Of a stretch of 9,088 nucleotides of DNA, positions 7,100 through 9,088 are shown one piece after another. Location: positions 1-9,088 of the forward strand of contig JBJMLS010000135.1 of NCBI GenBank assembly GCA_045805185.1, given 5' to 3'. This stretch comes from JAHEYF01 sp045805185 (GTDB lineage: Bacteria > Bacteroidota > Bacteroidia > B-17B0 > Aurantibacillaceae). Position 1 is the stretch's first letter. Each line of letters starts with the position of its first letter. The position numbers and the translations under genes are program-made. A model generated the notes under the pieces. That model saw only the letters and a list, made by a program, of their open reading frames with translations, was not told the origin of the DNA and made no database searches.

Positions 7100-7540
7100 A
7101 TGGCCAAAAGTAAAAAACAAAGCATTATCCCGATAAAAATGTTATCAATTGAAGGCGACGGGCTGCATTTGTCGGTTAAAGGAAAGATCAACGGGAAAGC
7201 TGTCCATTTACTCATCGACACGGGGGCCTCGCGTACCGTATTTGATCTGAACAGGGTTGAAAATTTCAGTAAAGCAAAGCCGATAGAGGACACTGAAAAA
7301 CTTTCAACCGGCTTGGGCACCAACACTATGAAAAGCATGTTCACTACTCTTAAAAAAATACAGCTGGGCGATCTTATTCTTGAAAACTATGAAACCGTAC
7401 TGCTCGACCTGAGCCACGTTAATTCTTCCTATGGACAAGTAGGCTTAAAGCCAATAGATGGAGTTATCGGAAGCGATATACTCATGAATCACGATGCCAT
7501 TATAAATTATGGCAAGAAACAATTGACCCTGACCTTATAG
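7100..7540 (+). CDS. Retropepsin-like aspartic protease domain protein
   Basis: The protein is 146 aa, a single retropepsin-like (clan AA) domain and about the size of one retroviral protease monomer plus short extensions. Catalytic D40 sits in LLIDTGAS (37-44). The C-terminal part has the matching hydrophobic-hydrophobic-Gly motif in DGVIGSDILMNHDAIINY, followed by KKQLTLTL at the end. Such proteins usually act as homodimers, each chain giving one Asp. There is no signal peptide or TM, so it should be cytoplasmic, unlike many exported Bacteroidota members of the family. The ATG at 7100 was chosen because the in-frame upstream extension to 6983 is antisense to kinase coding sequence and has no domain similarity. 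Substrate and physiological role are unknown. It lies divergent from the kinase-like gene and 206 nt before the M42 peptidase gene. Confidence 0.85.
   Translation: MAKSKKQSIIPIKMLSIEGDGLHLSVKGKINGKAVHLLIDTGASRTVFDLNRVENFSKAKPIEDTEKLSTGLGTNTMKSMFTTLKKIQLGDLILENYETVLLDLSHVNSSYGQVGLKPIDGVIGSDILMNHDAIINYGKKQLTLTL
7105..7112 (-). promoter_or_regulatory. Candidate -7 element for the fructosamine kinase-like gene
   Basis: On the minus strand TACTTTTG is an exact TAnnTTTG match. Transcription would start near 7099, giving a leader of about 13 nt before the ATG at 7086, which argues against the ATG at 7101. No convincing -33 TTG lies at the right distance. The element is inside protease codons 2-5. 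Confidence 0.35.
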
Positions 7541-7600
7541 AGGTTCAGGATACGGGCGCTTCGCTCCAGAGATTAAATAACTAATGAAATGAATAACTGC

Positions 7601-7633
7601 CAGGCATTAAATCTGCCCTGCAAAACCATTTTT
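7601..7633 (+). terminator. Weak terminator-like hairpin after the retropepsin-like gene
   Basis: CAGGCA (7601-7606) can pair with TGCCCTG (7614-7620) with one bulged C and a 7-nt loop. A run of five T (7629-7633) follows only after an 8-nt gap, which is poor for an intrinsic terminator. It is the best candidate in the 206-nt gap between the protease and the M42 gene. Confidence 0.22.
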
Positions 7634-7640
7634 CTGTCCC

Positions 7641-7654
7641 GATCTTATAAGATC
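7641..7654. repeat. 14-bp perfect palindrome upstream of the M42 peptidase gene
   Basis: GATCTTATAAGATC is a perfect palindrome centred about 50 nt before the candidate -7 element of the M42 gene. A regulator binding site is possible, but only one copy is visible and chance cannot be excluded. Confidence 0.3.
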
Positions 7655-7696
7655 ACAACCCTTATCAATATCCCGTAATCTTACTAATTCCCTCTT

Positions 7697-7704
7697 TATT
7701 TTTG
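7697..7704 (+). promoter_or_regulatory. Candidate -7 element for the M42 peptidase gene
   Basis: TATTTTTG matches TAnnTTTG exactly and would start transcription near 7711, giving a leader of about 36 nt before the ATG at 7747. No clear TTG lies 19-23 nt upstream. The match overlaps the TTG at 7702 that could otherwise be read as an upstream start codon. Confidence 0.45.
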
Positions 7705-7746
7705 AAGAATATTCGCTATATTTACCAATTAGCATCAATTGGAAAT

Positions 7747-8844
7747 ATGGCAAAAAGCAAAGAAAAATCTATCCTCACTCCAGCTTCCCTGGATTTTTTT
7801 GAAAAGTACATCAATAATCCATCACCTACCGGCTTTGAAAGCGAAGGTCAGAAACTCTGGCTCAGTTATATTAAGCCTTATATTGATACCCATTTTGTAG
7901 ACACTTACGGCACGGCTGTTGGCGTCATCAATCCAAATGCTTCCTTTAAAGTGGTGATAGAGGCGCATGCAGATGAGATCAGCTGGTTCGTGCATTACAT
8001 TACCAAAGACGGTTTTATTTATCTCCGCAGGAACGGCGGTTCAGATCACATGATAGCCCCTTCCAAGCGGGTGAATATCCATACCGAAAAAGGAATTGTA
8101 AAAGCGATCTTCGGATGGCCCGCCATACATGTAAGAGATGCGGCGCGGGAAGAAGCCCCTTCACTTAAAAATATATTTCTGGATTGCGGATGCACCTCGG
8201 ATAAAGAAGTAAAAGATCTTGGTATCCATGTTGGCTGCGTAGTAACCTACGAAGATGAATTTATGGTGTTGAACAAAAATTATTTTGTTGGACGTGCACT
8301 GGATAACCGCGCCGGCGGATTCATGATCGCGGAAGTTGCCCGGCTATTAAAGGAACAAAAAGTAAAGCTTCCATTCGGACTTTATATTGTGAATTCTGTT
8401 CAGGAAGAGGTTGGCCTGCGTGGCGCAGAAATGGTGACACAACGCATCAAGCCCAATGTTGCCCTTATCACTGATGTTACTCACGATACACAAACGCCAA
8501 TGATGAGCAAAGTCCAAAGCGGTGATCTCGCATGTGGAAAAGGGCCAGTGCTTACCTATGGTCCTGCAGTGCAGAACAACCTTCTCAAGCTGATTATAGC
8601 TACCGCGGAAAAGAAAAAAATAAACATTCAGCGCGCAGCGGCTTCCCGTGCAACAGGCACAGATACGGATGCCTTTGCCTACAGCAACGGAGGAGTAGCT
8701 TCTGCCCTGATCTCCTTACCGCTTCGGTACATGCATACTACTGTGGAAAGCGTTCACCGCAAAGATGTGGAATCCGTAATACTGCTGATGACGGAAACAT
8801 TGAAGAACATTAAGAATAACCATGACTTTAAATATATCAGGTAG
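7747..8844 (+). CDS. M42 family metallo-aminopeptidase
   Basis: The protein is 365 aa, the usual size for M42 (glutamyl aminopeptidase / deblocking aminopeptidase) enzymes, which are two-metal exopeptidases forming large cytoplasmic particles. The metal-binding set is complete: H74 in EAHADE, bridging D186 in RALDNRAGG, catalytic E220 and ligand E221 in SVQEEVGLRGA, D243 in LITDVTHD, and H330 in MHTTVESVH. The family motifs SPTGFE near the N terminus and GTDTDAF (304-310) are also present. It would trim peptides from the N terminus, probably after proteasome-like or Lon/Clp breakdown; its residue preference cannot be told. I chose the ATG at 7747 over a TTG at 7702, because the TTG lies in a promoter-like element and adds 15 unmatched residues. 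There is no signal peptide. The gene appears to be transcribed alone. Confidence 0.93.
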   Translation: MAKSKEKSILTPASLDFFEKYINNPSPTGFESEGQKLWLSYIKPYIDTHFVDTYGTAVGVINPNASFKVVIEAHADEISWFVHYITKDGFIYLRRNGGSDHMIAPSKRVNIHTEKGIVKAIFGWPAIHVRDAAREEAPSLKNIFLDCGCTSDKEVKDLGIHVGCVVTYEDEFMVLNKNYFVGRALDNRAGGFMIAEVARLLKEQKVKLPFGLYIVNSVQEEVGLRGAEMVTQRIKPNVALITDVTHDTQTPMMSKVQSGDLACGKGPVLTYGPAVQNNLLKLIIATAEKKKINIQRAAASRATGTDTDAFAYSNGGVASALISLPLRYMHTTVESVHRKDVESVILLMTETLKNIKNNHDFKYIR

Positions 8845-8976
8845 TTGGAAAGTTAAACAATTGGAGAATGAAAAGTAGCTGAATTGGAGAGTTGCTGAGT
8901 GAAGAATCAGGAGTTAGAAAGTTGAAATTGGAAGAACTGGTGAATTTGTGAAAGAATTAAGATCGCGCGAATTGGA
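8845..8976 (+). repeat. Purine-rich degenerate TTGGA repeat tract
   Basis: After the M42 stop the + strand shows imperfect copies of a TTGGAgA motif at 8845, 8861, 8884, 8928 and 8972, mixed with related GTTAGAAAGTTG and GTTGCTGAGTGAAG pieces. C is very rare, and stops occur in all frames, so the stretch is not coding. It resembles decayed simple-sequence DNA rather than a defined mobile element. No terminator, tRNA or other RNA was recognised in 8845-9029. Confidence 0.5.
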
Positions 8977-9029
8977 ATCTAAAAATTGATGGATGAACCA
9001 GTTCCCTGATCAAAAAAAAAGAATAAGGT

Positions 9030-9088
9030 ATGCCCATTTTAGGTTCAATATTTAAACGTGCCCCAGGAGAACGCCCTGATAAGGAAAA
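9030..9088 (+). CDS. Start of an unidentified gene (3' partial)
   Basis: An ATG at 9030 opens a frame of 19 complete codons (MPILGSIFKRAPGERPDKE) that runs off the right edge. It is preceded by an A-run and AAGG directly before the start; the one-base spacing is too short for a good Shine-Dalgarno site. The visible part is too short to assign a family. The call as a gene rests on the open frame and its position after a repeat-filled intergenic gap in the same direction as the M42 gene. Confidence 0.45.
   Translation, partial: MPILGSIFKRAPGERPDKE

Noticed and set aside
7087..7344. Upstream extension of the kinase-like frame (86 extra codons on the minus strand)
   Set aside because: It is antisense to the retropepsin-like gene, matches no kinase region, and would make the protein far longer than the family; a start at 7086 gives the expected size.
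7550..7563. Short GC hairpin GGGCG/CGCTCC as a terminator of the retropepsin-like gene
   Set aside because: Only about five pairs including a wobble, with a 3-nt loop and no T-run after it.
7702..7746. TTG start of the M42 gene
   Set aside because: The TTG is part of an exact TAnnTTTG promoter element, and the extra 15 residues do not look like M42 sequence.
8845..9029. Insertion sequence or CRISPR remnant
   Set aside because: The TTGGA copies are short, imperfect and irregularly spaced; there are no terminal inverted repeats, target duplications or transposase fragments.

Overview
The window looks like chromosomal DNA from a member of the Bacteroidota. The main reason is a batA-batB-batC-batD-batE aerotolerance (Bat) operon in the order known from that phylum. 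Supporting signs are TAnnTTTG-type promoter elements, stand-alone receiver proteins, moderate GC and few Shine-Dalgarno sites. I cannot name the genus.

Region 1 (1-5209, + strand) is the Bat operon, tightly packed with 2-nt gaps or short overlaps. It encodes two membrane-anchored von Willebrand A proteins with complete metal-binding (MIDAS) motifs (BatA, cut off at the left edge, and BatB), a secreted TPR protein with a highly charged tail (BatC), a large exported beta-domain protein with one membrane anchor (BatD), and a TPR/two-TM/SH3-like protein (BatE). Together they probably form an envelope complex. In other bacteria such operons also carry a MoxR ATPase and a DUF58 protein upstream, which would lie left of this window.

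Region 2 (5213-6009, - strand) holds two single-domain response-regulator receivers joined by a TAATG stop/start overlap. The pair runs head-on into batE with only 3 nt between the stop codons. A perfect 10-bp inverted repeat lies just past that junction, inside receiver coding sequence.

Region 3 (6214-8844) has a fructosamine-kinase-family protein on the - strand, a divergent cytoplasmic retropepsin-like aspartic protease on the + strand, and an M42-family metallo-aminopeptidase on the + strand. The kinase and protease sit so close that their possible ATG codons share a CATG. The candidate promoter of the kinase lies in the protease coding sequence; that of the protease lies in the kinase coding sequence.

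Region 4 (8845-9088) is a purine-rich, degenerate TTGGA-type repeat tract, followed by the first 19 codons of a gene that leaves the window.

Most of the content belongs to known families, and I see no clearly new multi-gene system. The points most worth checking are the receiver pair next to the Bat operon, the inverted repeat at the convergent junction, the kinase/protease divergent start region, and the purine-rich intergenic repeats. All promoter, hairpin and operator calls come from reading by eye and are tentative.
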